DNA from: Phenylobacterium sp.
GTDB lineage: Bacteria; Pseudomonadota; Alphaproteobacteria; Caulobacterales; Caulobacteraceae
Reading direction: 5' to 3'
Assembly (NCBI GenBank): GCA_019264505.1
Contig: JAHUZY010000463.1
Coordinates: 1 to 25,951 of the forward strand
DNA length: 25,951 nucleotides
The translations under genes and the position numbers were made by a program. Below are positions 1 to 6,118 of this stretch, one piece after another (the first letter of the stretch is position 1; each line of letters opens with the position of its first letter). Below the pieces are notes generated by a model that made no database searches, had not been told where the DNA came from, and saw only the letters and a list, made by a program, of their open reading frames with translations.

Positions 1-51
1 CAGCGCGCCCAGGGCGCCGGCGATGAGGGCGGGAAACTTGTCGTGAAACAT
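1..51 (-). CDS. Start of an unidentified protein, cut by window edge
   Basis: Seventeen codons are visible on the minus strand, beginning with an ATG at 51 and open to the window edge. They read MFHDKFPALIAGALGAL. A GGAG stretch lies about 9 bases upstream of the ATG as a possible ribosome binding site. The short charged start followed by an Ala/Leu/Gly-rich stretch would fit the beginning of a membrane segment or signal peptide. I do not recognise the family, and the fragment is too short to assign a function. It would be transcribed divergently from the heat-shock gene at 327, sharing the intergenic region with its palindrome. The plus strand is also open here in one frame, so this call is tentative. 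Confidence 0.4.
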   Translation of the reverse strand, partial: MFHDKFPALIAGALGAL

Positions 52-100
52 GGTCTGGAGCTCCGGCAAGTCGTTGAGGCGGTGACCCTAGAGCCTGATG

Positions 101-124
101 CGATCAGACGGAACCGTCTGATCG
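101..124. repeat. Perfect 11-bp inverted repeat, probable operator
   Basis: CGATCAGACGG (101-111) and CCGTCTGATCG (114-124) are exact reverse complements separated by AA. The element lies between the divergent partial gene (start at 51) and the heat-shock gene, and upstream of the sigma-32-like promoter. A GAATC (GANTC, CcrM methylation type) follows at 127-131. No T-tract follows, so it is not a normal terminator. It could be an operator for a dimeric regulator or a copy of an intergenic palindromic repeat family; the sequence alone does not decide. Confidence 0.6.
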
Positions 125-188
125 TTGAATCGGGCTCTGCCCCGTTAAGTCTTGGGCGCAGGTGGCGAGGGTTGGCGGCGAACGAGGT

Positions 189-216
189 CTTGAATCCCGT
201 GTTCCTAACCCTAAAT
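189..216 (+). promoter_or_regulatory. Sigma-32 (heat-shock) type promoter for the small heat-shock gene
   Basis: CTTGAA (189-194) and CCCTAAAT (209-216) are separated by 14 bases. This resembles the sigma-32 arrangement of CTTGAA, a 13-17 base spacer and CCCCATNT. A GAATC methylation-type site overlaps the -35 element at 192-196. Transcription would start near 223-227, giving an untranslated leader of about 100 bases before the ATG at 327, the length expected if the leader contains an RNA thermometer. Confidence 0.6.
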
Positions 217-224
217 CCTGATCG

Positions 225-329
225 AAGGCGCTGGATGTCCGGGCCTTCCGACCGCTGGCGAGGCCATCATGGCTCGCCTCAGGTCGACAATCGCAACCTT
301 GCTTAGCCAAGAAGGATGTGACGCACATG
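225..329 (+). promoter_or_regulatory. ROSE-type RNA thermometer in the hsp20 leader
   Basis: The last hairpin of the leader pairs CCUUGCUU (297-304) with AAGAAGG (309-315) around an AGCC loop. There are seven Watson-Crick pairs and a single unpaired G at 301. The strand opposite the Shine-Dalgarno contains UUGCU (299-303), the conserved U(U/C)GCU of ROSE elements, and the bulged G is the family hallmark. The Shine-Dalgarno AAGGA is thus largely sequestered 10 bases before the AUG at 327. Upstream, 257-278 can form a second hairpin of nine pairs with one bulged G. ROSE elements are known before small heat-shock genes in alphaproteobacteria; they melt on warming and release translation. The structure was folded by eye only. 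Confidence 0.75.
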
Positions 330-785
330 CGTACCCTCGACTTTTCTCCCCTGTACCGCTCTGTCGTCGGTTTCGACCGACTGGCTGGCCTCCTTGAGAC
401 CGCCGCGGCCGACGCCGCCACGGGCTACCCCCCCTACAATATCGAACGCACGGGCGAGAACGCCTACCGGATCGAGATCGCCGTCGCCGGCTTCCGCGCC
501 GACGAGCTGGCCATCGAGGTGAAGGAAAACCTGCTCACCGTGCAGGGCCGCAAGGCCGCCAACGAGGAGCCCCGCAGCTTCCTCCATCGCGGCCTGGCCG
601 AGCGCGATTTCGAGCGCCGGTTCCAGCTGGCCGATTATGTGGTGGTGAGCGAGGCGGCCCTGGCTGACGGCCTGCTGTCCATCTCGCTGCGCCGTGAGCT
701 GCCCGAGGCGCTCAAGCCGCGCCAGATCCAGATCACCACCGGGGCCTCTGGAGCCAACCTGATCGAAGGCGAACAAGCCGCCTAA
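327..785 (+). CDS. Small heat-shock protein, Hsp20/IbpA family
   Basis: This 152-residue protein belongs to the alpha-crystallin small heat-shock family, ATP-independent holdases that bind unfolding proteins in the cytoplasm and pass them to DnaK/ClpB. The start MRTLDFSPLYRSVVGFDRL is typical of IbpA-like (class A) bacterial members. The alpha-crystallin domain spans about residues 37-124 (YNIERTGENAYRIEIAVAGF onward). The C-terminal I-x-I anchor motif is IQI at 134-136. I chose the ATG at 327 rather than the in-frame GTG at 318, because the Shine-Dalgarno AAGGA (312-316) is 10 bases from the ATG but only 1 from the GTG. A sigma-32-like promoter and a ROSE-like leader precede it and a strong terminator follows, so it is probably a single-gene heat-inducible unit. 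Confidence 0.95.
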   Translation: MRTLDFSPLYRSVVGFDRLAGLLETAAADAATGYPPYNIERTGENAYRIEIAVAGFRADELAIEVKENLLTVQGRKAANEEPRSFLHRGLAERDFERRFQLADYVVVSEAALADGLLSISLRRELPEALKPRQIQITTGASGANLIEGEQAA

Positions 786-810
786 GGCTCAGGGCCTTAT
801 CCAAGCTGTC

Positions 811-842
811 GGGGGCGGTGCGGTGACGCGCCGCCCCCTTTT
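811..842 (+). terminator. Intrinsic terminator after hsp20
   Basis: GGGGGCGGTGCG (811-822) pairs with CGCGCCGCCCCC (827-838), giving 12 pairs including one G-U, closed by a GUGA tetraloop of the stable GNRA type. TTTT (839-842) follows on the plus strand. It lies 26 bases past the hsp20 stop and 13 bases before the convergent pentapeptide gene ends. The opposite strand has no T-run after the stem, so it should act mainly on the hsp20 transcript. Confidence 0.9.
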
Positions 843-854
843 CGTTGGTGGTCC

Positions 855-2117
855 TCAGCTTCCGGGAGGTTCGAGGCCGAGGGCGAGGGTCATGTCGGCG
901 CCGCGCAGGCTCGCCCCACGCATCATGGCCCCGGCGAAATTGCAGCCACGCACGTCAGCCTCGTCGAGGATGGCGCCCGTCAGGTCGGCGCCCTGGGCCT
1001 TCACATAGCGAAGCTTGGCATGGTGCAGGTCGCCGCGATTGACCCGGTCGGCGCTGAGCGGCAGCGGGCCGAGGATGGCTTCGCGCAGATCCGCCTTGAT
1101 CAGCTTGGCGCCGGCGAGCTTGGCGCCGCGCAGGTCCGCGCCGCGCAGGCAGATGCCGCGCATGTCGGCGTTTTCCAGATTGGCGCCCTGGAGGTGCACC
1201 CCCGACAGGTCCATGCCGACCAGGATCGCCCCGCGGGCGCTCATCACCGACAGGCGAAGGCCGCGAAGCCGCTGGTCGAGGGGGCGAAGGTCCAGGCCAT
1301 CGAGGTTGGCGGGCTTGCCCTCCTTGCCGCCGGTCTTGCACCAGGTCTGGTTGGCCATGGCCCGGGCGTGGAGCTCTTCAGCCATGTCGATGGCCGCCTG
1401 ATCCGGGGCCGAAAGACAGCCGTCCATATTGGCGCCTGAGATGCGGGCGGTGCGGATTTCCACCCCGGTCAGCACCGCATCCACCAGGCGCGCGCCCTCC
1501 AGATTGGCGCCGGAGACGTCGGCCCAGTCCATGATGGCGCCTTCCAGATTGGCGTCCTTCAGATTGGCCCGGTTCAGCTTGGCGCCGCGCATGGAGCAAT
1601 CGGTGAAGTCGGTGGCGAAGGCCGAGACGTCCTCCATCTGGGAGCCGTCGAGATTGGCGCCGCTGAGCTTGGCGTGATCGAGTTCGCCGCTGCGCTGGTG
1701 GTGAATGAGGGAGGTGAGGCCCTTGGACGGGTGGGGCATGGCCACCTGACCCACCCGGAAGTCGGCCTGGGTGAGGTCAGCCTCGCTCAGATCGGCGCCG
1801 CGAAGGCAGGCCCCGCGGAGATCGGCCCGGGTGAGATTGGCGCGCCGCAGGTCGGCCTTGCGCAGGTCGCAGCCGAACAGATTGGCCCGCGACAGGTCGG
1901 CGCCCACCAGATTGGCGCTGTCAAAGATGGAGGATGAGAGGTCGGCGTCCTGCAGATTGCGGCCAGCCAGATTTACGCCGGTGAAGTCGATAAACCGCAT
2001 CGCCGCCAGCTTGCCCCCCGGGCGACCGCTGACGAAGCGCTCGTGGGCGGTGAGGATCATCTCGATCTCGCCGCGGGACAGTTTCCGGCGGCCTGAAAGA
2101 GCGATGGCGGCTGACAC
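855..2117 (-). CDS. Pentapeptide-repeat protein, downstream tandem paralog
   Basis: The 420-residue protein is built mostly of A(D/N)LxX pentapeptide repeats, which fold into a right-handed quadrilateral beta-helix. After a non-repeat N-terminus (about 1-42), repeats run at about 43-122, 148-235 and 285-410. They are broken by a segment with SKGL at 131-134 and by a linker with TWCKTGGKEG at 258-267. The start is GTG at 2117, preceded by AGGAG with 7 bases of spacing. There is no signal peptide or membrane segment, so it is probably cytoplasmic. It aligns along its whole length with the co-oriented gene at 2197-3459 and is a tandem duplicate. The function is unknown: some pentapeptide proteins mimic DNA and protect gyrase, but nothing here shows that. 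An inverted repeat precedes its ribosome binding site. Confidence 0.9.
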   Translation of the reverse strand: MSAAIALSGRRKLSRGEIEMILTAHERFVSGRPGGKLAAMRFIDFTGVNLAGRNLQDADLSSSIFDSANLVGADLSRANLFGCDLRKADLRRANLTRADLRGACLRGADLSEADLTQADFRVGQVAMPHPSKGLTSLIHHQRSGELDHAKLSGANLDGSQMEDVSAFATDFTDCSMRGAKLNRANLKDANLEGAIMDWADVSGANLEGARLVDAVLTGVEIRTARISGANMDGCLSAPDQAAIDMAEELHARAMANQTWCKTGGKEGKPANLDGLDLRPLDQRLRGLRLSVMSARGAILVGMDLSGVHLQGANLENADMRGICLRGADLRGAKLAGAKLIKADLREAILGPLPLSADRVNRGDLHHAKLRYVKAQGADLTGAILDEADVRGCNFAGAMMRGASLRGADMTLALGLEPPGS

Positions 2118-2131
2118 GGGGACGCTCCTGG

Positions 2132-2167
2132 CTGTTCTGCGACCCGCGACTCTTAGACGCAGAACAG
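2132..2167 (-). repeat. Intercistronic 10-bp inverted repeat
   Basis: CTGTTCTGCG (2132-2141) and CGCAGAACAG (2158-2167) are exact reverse complements around a 16-base loop, in the 79-base gap between the two pentapeptide genes. In the mRNA the hairpin ends a few bases before the AGGAG of the downstream gene. No T-run follows, so it is not a canonical terminator. It could stabilise the upstream message or affect translation of the downstream one. Confidence 0.6.
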
Positions 2168-2196
2168 AGACTCAAGGGTTAAGAGACCGACGATAT

Positions 2197-3459
2197 CTAA
2201 ATGATGTCCGACAGGCCTCGGGCGCCGGTGCGGCGGGCTCCGCTGATATCCACCTGCTTGAGCTGAGCGCCGGTGAAATTGGCCCGCGACAGGTCGGCGT
2301 CCTGCAAAATCGCCTGACGCAGGTCGGCCCGGGCGCAGTCGGTGTTCTTCAGCTTGGCGCCGGTCAGGTTGCAGGGCAGCAGACGATTGGACCCGATCAG
2401 CAGGGGTCCCATCTGCGCGTCCCGCAGATCGGCGCCCGACAGCTTGGCGTTGATCAGCCGCGCGCCGCGCAGATCGGCCCGACGCAGATTGCAGGCTCGC
2501 AGGTCCGCTCCGTCGAGCTGCGCCCCCTGGAGCTGCACCCCTTCCATGTCGAGGCCGTAGAAGACCGCGCCCTTGGCCGACAGGGCGGTGAGGTTGAAGC
2601 CGCGGATCGTCTCCAGCGCCCGCAGGTCGGCGCCGTCGAACACAGAGGGACTGCCCTCGCCGCCGCCGGTCTCGCACCAGCGGGCGTGCTCGCGGATCAT
2701 GGTCTTGTAGGGCAGGTCAGACACCGCGAGGCCGGAGGGCGCATCGGTGAGCACGCCTTCCATATCGGCCTTGCTGACATTCCAGGAGTAGGTCTTGGCG
2801 CCCACCAGGATGGCGTCGCGGAGGTCGGCGCCGGCCAGATCGGCGCCGGAGAGGTCGGCGCCCTGCATGTTGGCGCCGGACATGTTGGCCTGTTTCAGGT
2901 TGGCCCGGACAAGCTTGGCGTCCTTGAGGATGGCGTCGGAGAAGTCGGCGCGGGCGGCCATGACGCCCGAGAGGCGCGAGCGCTCCAGATTGGCGCCGGC
3001 CAGGACCGCGCCCTGCACTTCGCCGGGACGGGCCAGGTGTTCGAGGATCCGCAGGCCCTTGTCCCGGTCGGCCGCGGCGATGGAGCCTTCGCGCAAGTCG
3101 GCTTCGAACAGGTCGGCGGCGGTGAGGTTGGCGCCCCGCAGGCAGGCGCCGCGAAGGTCGGCCCGGCGCAGGGAGGCCTCGGTGAGGTTGGCGTTCTGCA
3201 TGTCGCAGCCGAACAGATTGGCGTTGTCCAGCTTGACGCCTTGCATCTGGCATTCGTTCAGGCAGGCGCCGGTGAAGTCGGCGTCGGACAGGTTGCGCCC
3301 CCGCAGGTCGAGGCCCGTGAGATCCTTCCAGGCGAAGACCGCCCGGGCGCCGCCGGGGCGGGAGGTCCACAAGCGGTCATGCCGAGCGCACACCGCATCG
3401 ACCTCGGCCTGGGTCAGGCGCCGCAGTTCGGGGATCGAGGCGGGTCGGGGGGACAACAT
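2197..3459 (-). CDS. Pentapeptide-repeat protein, upstream tandem paralog
   Basis: This 420-residue pentapeptide-repeat protein is equal in length to its neighbour at 855-2117 and shares the same layout shifted by two residues. It has an N-terminal helix-like region with HDRLWTSRPGG (about 27-37), repeats from about 47, an interruption with DKGL (133-136), and a second linker with RWCETGGGEG (260-269) before the final repeat block. The repeats are clear, for example ADLSGADLAGADL at 201-213. No signal peptide is seen. The ATG at 3459 has only a weak upstream ribosome binding site, and an in-frame TAG lies just upstream, which limits extension. It is probably cotranscribed with the downstream paralog. 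Its role is unknown. Confidence 0.9.
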   Translation of the reverse strand: MLSPRPASIPELRRLTQAEVDAVCARHDRLWTSRPGGARAVFAWKDLTGLDLRGRNLSDADFTGACLNECQMQGVKLDNANLFGCDMQNANLTEASLRRADLRGACLRGANLTAADLFEADLREGSIAAADRDKGLRILEHLARPGEVQGAVLAGANLERSRLSGVMAARADFSDAILKDAKLVRANLKQANMSGANMQGADLSGADLAGADLRDAILVGAKTYSWNVSKADMEGVLTDAPSGLAVSDLPYKTMIREHARWCETGGGEGSPSVFDGADLRALETIRGFNLTALSAKGAVFYGLDMEGVQLQGAQLDGADLRACNLRRADLRGARLINAKLSGADLRDAQMGPLLIGSNRLLPCNLTGAKLKNTDCARADLRQAILQDADLSRANFTGAQLKQVDISGARRTGARGLSDII

Positions 3460-3524
3460 CAGGCGCCACTAGGAAGGGGAGCCTTCACGCTAACGAGGCA
3501 AGATTAACGAGGCCCTTCCGACGC

Positions 3525-3980
3525 TTAATCCCCGGACGGGCGGACGGGCGGCGGTGTGTAGGCGTGATAGAGGGCCTGAGCCTCCTTGGCGAGGAGGCCA
3601 AGGCGGATGGTCAGGCCCGCCGCGGCGAGGCGGGCCAGACCCTGGCCGTCGGCATAGGGGGAGGCGTCCTGGCAGGCGACGACCACCTCGGCCACCCCGG
3701 CCTGGGCCAGCCGGGTCGCACAGGCGGGCGCGCCGGAGGACCGGGCGCCGCAGGGCTCGAGCGTCACATAGGCCACCGCCCCCTGGGCGGCAGGCCCGGC
3801 GGCGAGAAGCGCGATCTCCTCTGCATGGGGACGGCCGCCAATGCCTGTGGCCCCCTCCCCCACCACCGCGCCGTCCCGGACGATGACGCAACCCACCGAA
3901 GGGTTCTCCGCCGTCCGGCCAAGGTTCGGGCGCGCCAGGGCGATGGCCCGGCGCATGTGGGCCTGGTCGGCTTCGGTCAC
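3525..3980 (-). CDS. RibD-like deaminase domain, stand-alone
   Basis: The 151-residue protein matches only the N-terminal deaminase half of RibD (the full bifunctional enzyme is about 360 residues). That half deaminates the pyrimidine intermediate of riboflavin synthesis. Visible motifs are NPSVGCVIV (26-34), HAEE (52-55, zinc-ligand His and catalytic Glu) and [15 protein letters not shown] with Cys77 and Cys87 as zinc ligands at the usual spacing of 10. The family's usual SHxGRTPPC between the cysteines is altered to [10 protein letters not shown], so the substrate may differ. The reductase domain is absent. It starts with GTG at 3980, overlapping the gpmA stop as GTGA, which suggests translational coupling. 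It could be an accessory riboflavin deaminase or a deaminase of another nucleobase-like compound. Confidence 0.8.
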   Translation of the reverse strand: MTEADQAHMRRAIALARPNLGRTAENPSVGCVIVRDGAVVGEGATGIGGRPHAEEIALLAAGPAAQGAVAYVTLEPCGARSSGAPACATRLAQAGVAEVVVACQDASPYADGQGLARLAAAGLTIRLGLLAKEAQALYHAYTPPPVRPSGD

Positions 3981-4690
3981 GGAACCTGAGGCAGGGCCTG
4001 GGCGCGGCCCTCATCAAGATAGCGGGCCGCCACCGGCGTCAGGCTGTCCGACAGCTGGATCAGCAGCGGATTGCCCGTGGGGATCTCCACATCGATGATC
4101 GCCTCGTCGCCGAGCTGGAACAGCAGCTTGACGATGGCCCGCAGGGAATTGCCGTGGGCGGCCACCAGCAGGGTCTCGCCGGCTTTCAGGCGGGGGGCGA
4201 TCTCGCCCTCCCAATAGGGCTGCACCCGGTCGAGGGTGGTCTTCAGGCTTTCGGTGTCGGGAAGGACCGCGCCTGCATAGCGGCGGTCGCCAGCGAAATC
4301 GAATTCACTGTCGTGGCTGAGCGGCGGCGGCGGCACGTCATAGGACCGGCGCCAGACCTTTACCTGGTCATCCCCATGCTTGGCGGCGGTCTCGGCCTTG
4401 TTGAGACCGGTCAGGCCGCCGTAATGGCGCTCGTTGAGCCGCCAGTCCTTCACCTCCGGGACAAAGGCCTGGCCCGCGGCGGCGAGCGCCAGCCAGCTGG
4501 TGCGGATGGCCCGGGTGAGCACCGAGGTATAGACCCGGTCGAACTGGACGCCGGCGGCCTTGATCAGCTCCCCGCCCTTGGTCGCCTGGGCCTCGCCCTC
4601 GGCGGTCAGGTCGACATCCACCCAGCCCGTGAAGCGGTTTTCCAGGTTCCAGCGGCTCTGGCCGTGGCGAAGCAGGACGAGGGTCGGCAT
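3977..4690 (-). CDS. gpmA: 2,3-bisphosphoglycerate-dependent phosphoglycerate mutase
   Basis: This cytoplasmic glycolytic enzyme interconverts 3- and 2-phosphoglycerate. At 237 residues it is close to the E. coli enzyme (250). The phosphohistidine motif [10 protein letters not shown] holds His9. Arg60 (LTRAIRT), Glu87 in [11 protein letters not shown] and the second catalytic His179 in AAHGNSLRA are all present. The start is ATG at 4690, with GGAG 7 bases upstream. Its stop overlaps the start of the RibD-like deaminase by four bases (GTGA), so the two form an operon. It is divergent from the small membrane protein gene at 4812, with 121 bases between the two starts. Confidence 0.97.
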   Translation of the reverse strand: MPTLVLLRHGQSRWNLENRFTGWVDVDLTAEGEAQATKGGELIKAAGVQFDRVYTSVLTRAIRTSWLALAAAGQAFVPEVKDWRLNERHYGGLTGLNKAETAAKHGDDQVKVWRRSYDVPPPPLSHDSEFDFAGDRRYAGAVLPDTESLKTTLDRVQPYWEGEIAPRLKAGETLLVAAHGNSLRAIVKLLFQLGDEAIIDVEIPTGNPLLIQLSDSLTPVAARYLDEGRAQALPQVP

Positions 4691-4795
4691 GGGGCATCTC
4701 CGGGGCGGCGGGGGTCGCCCGTTCGGCTAGGGCGCGGCCGCACCTCCGTCAAGGCGCGATGGCCGCCTTGGACGTGGCCGAGCGCGCGCGGAGCG

Positions 4796-4803
4796 GCTAT
4801 ATC
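4796..4803 (+). promoter_or_regulatory. Candidate housekeeping -10 element (GCTATATC)
   Basis: GCTATATC matches the Caulobacter sigma-73 -10 consensus GCTANAWC at every position. It ends 8 bases before the ATG at 4812, so the transcript would begin at or within a few bases of the start codon, giving a leaderless or nearly leaderless mRNA. The nearest -35-like sequence, TTGGACG at 4768-4774, is farther upstream than usual. The assignment therefore rests on the -10 element and on the lack of a Shine-Dalgarno. Confidence 0.45.
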
Positions 4804-4811
4804 GAACCGCA

Positions 4812-5057
4812 ATGCTCGATCGATTTTTCTTTCCGCTGATGGCCCTGGCCGCAGCGATGGTCATCGCCCTGGCCCTGGTCTGGCCCCAGGGCATCGGCGC
4901 CCGCTCGCCTGGCCCCTTTGGTCACACGCCCATCCAGCAGACGCCGGAGATGCAGGCGGCCATGAAGCGGCAGACCGAGGCCTCGCAGAAGCGGATCAAT
5001 CAGGCCCGCGAGACCATGCGCGGCCTGCAGGCCGAAGCCGTCGCGGCCCAGCCATGA
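4812..5057 (+). CDS. Small single-pass membrane protein, unknown function
   Basis: This 81-residue protein has an N-terminal hydrophobic helix (about residues 6-25, FFPLMALAAAMVIALALVW). A Gly/Pro-rich stretch follows, then a polar C-terminal segment rich in Gln, Glu, Lys and Arg (about 45-78) that is likely helical or coiled-coil. It could be a signal anchor with a periplasmic tail. I do not recognise the family. Its TGA overlaps the ATG of kdsD (ATGA at 5054-5057), so the two are translationally coupled and probably functionally linked. No clear Shine-Dalgarno precedes the ATG, and a consensus -10 sequence sits directly upstream, which suggests leaderless translation. Confidence 0.75.
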   Translation: MLDRFFFPLMALAAAMVIALALVWPQGIGARSPGPFGHTPIQQTPEMQAAMKRQTEASQKRINQARETMRGLQAEAVAAQP

Positions 5058-6022
5058 GGCCCGATTTCGACGCCGTGGCCGTGGGCCGCCGGGTGCTGGC
5101 CGCCGAATCCGCCGCCCTCAGCCTGCAGGCCGAGGGCCTGGATGAGGCGTTCGCTCAGGCGGTGGACATCCTGTTCGCCGCCAAGGGCCGGATCGCCTGC
5201 ACCGGTATCGGCAAGTCCGGCCACGTGGCGCGCAAGATCGCCGCCACCTTCGCCTCCACGGGCTCGGCCGCCTTCTTCGTGCACGCCTCGGAGGCCAGCC
5301 ACGGGGATCTGGGCATGATCGGCCAGGAGGACGCGGTCCTGGCGCTCTCCAAGTCCGGCGAGGTGCGCGAGCTGTCAGACATCCTGGCCTACGCCAAGCG
5401 CTTCCGGATTCCGCTGATCGCCCTGACCGCTGCGCCAGGCAGCGCGCTCGGCCAGGCCGCCGACGTGGTGCTTCGCCTGGCCGATGCGCCCGAGGCCACC
5501 GCCGAGGTCAGCGCGCCCACCACCTCGACGACCCTGCAGATCGCGCTCGGCGACGCCCTGGCCGTCGCCTTGCTGGAGCGCCGGGGGTTCACGGCCAAGG
5601 ACTTCAAGACCTTCCATCCCGGGGGCAAGCTGGGCGCCATGCTGCGCACGGTGGGCGACCTGATGCACGGGGCCGGCGAGCTGCCCCTGGTGGCCCACGA
5701 CACGCCGATGCCCGAGGCCCTGCTGGTGATGACCGAGAAGCGATGGGGCATTGTGGGCGTCACCGATGAGGCGGGCCGGCTGGTGGGCGCCATCACCGAC
5801 GGCGACCTGCGCCGCCACATCGAGGGTCTGCTCGGCCAGACCGCGGGCCAGGTGATGACGCCCGGACCCAAGAAGACCGCGCCGCCCGCCATGATGGCGT
5901 CTGAGGCGCTGGCCCTGATGAGCGACCCCGCCCCCTCGGTCACAGTTCTCTTCGTGGTGGAGAACGACCGTCCTGTGGGCATACTGCATGTGCATGACCT
6001 GCTTCGGGCAGGCGTAATGTAG
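5054..6022 (+). CDS. kdsD: D-arabinose 5-phosphate isomerase (KdsD/KpsF/GutQ family)
   Basis: The enzyme converts D-ribulose 5-phosphate to D-arabinose 5-phosphate, the first step of KDO synthesis for lipopolysaccharide. The 322 residues (E. coli KdsD has 328) hold an N-terminal SIS sugar-isomerase domain (about 35-170) with GIGKSGHVARKIA (Lys54), HASEASHGDLGMI, Glu147 and the FHPGGKLG loop (His188). Two CBS domains follow (about 205-320). The start at 5054 is set by the ATGA overlap with the small membrane protein; the open frame extends far upstream but only as antisense of gpmA. With KDO or capsule genes elsewhere unseen, it could equally serve capsule (KpsF) synthesis. The nearby polysaccharide locus is compatible with either. 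Confidence 0.93.
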   Translation: MRPDFDAVAVGRRVLAAESAALSLQAEGLDEAFAQAVDILFAAKGRIACTGIGKSGHVARKIAATFASTGSAAFFVHASEASHGDLGMIGQEDAVLALSKSGEVRELSDILAYAKRFRIPLIALTAAPGSALGQAADVVLRLADAPEATAEVSAPTTSTTLQIALGDALAVALLERRGFTAKDFKTFHPGGKLGAMLRTVGDLMHGAGELPLVAHDTPMPEALLVMTEKRWGIVGVTDEAGRLVGAITDGDLRRHIEGLLGQTAGQVMTPGPKKTAPPAMMASEALALMSDPAPSVTVLFVVENDRPVGILHVHDLLRAGVM

Positions 6023-6118
6023 CCACCGTCACGAACCGACGATACGGCTCGGCCTCTGGCTGACCTGTCTGCCGGCCGTCCTTTCCTGAGCTGTCGACCA
6101 CCCACCTGCGGAGTCCAG

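Noticed and set aside
43-306. Plus-strand frame in the region before hsp20
   Set aside because: It runs through the palindrome, the promoter and the ROSE hairpin, has no ribosome binding site and reads as composition-driven sequence.
855-3459. Short direct repeats with a 15-base period, resembling a tandem-repeat or CRISPR-like array
   Set aside because: The period equals five codons and follows the pentapeptide repeats. There are no constant repeats with unique spacers.
1771-3507. Long plus-strand frame of 578 codons antisense to both pentapeptide genes
   Set aside because: It is Arg/Gly/Val-rich low-complexity sequence produced by the repeated codons of A(D/N)L pentapeptides on the other strand. 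It has no family features.
4154-5053. 300-codon upstream extension of the kdsD frame
   Set aside because: It is antisense to gpmA and covers the small membrane protein gene. The protein family starts at the ATG at 5054.
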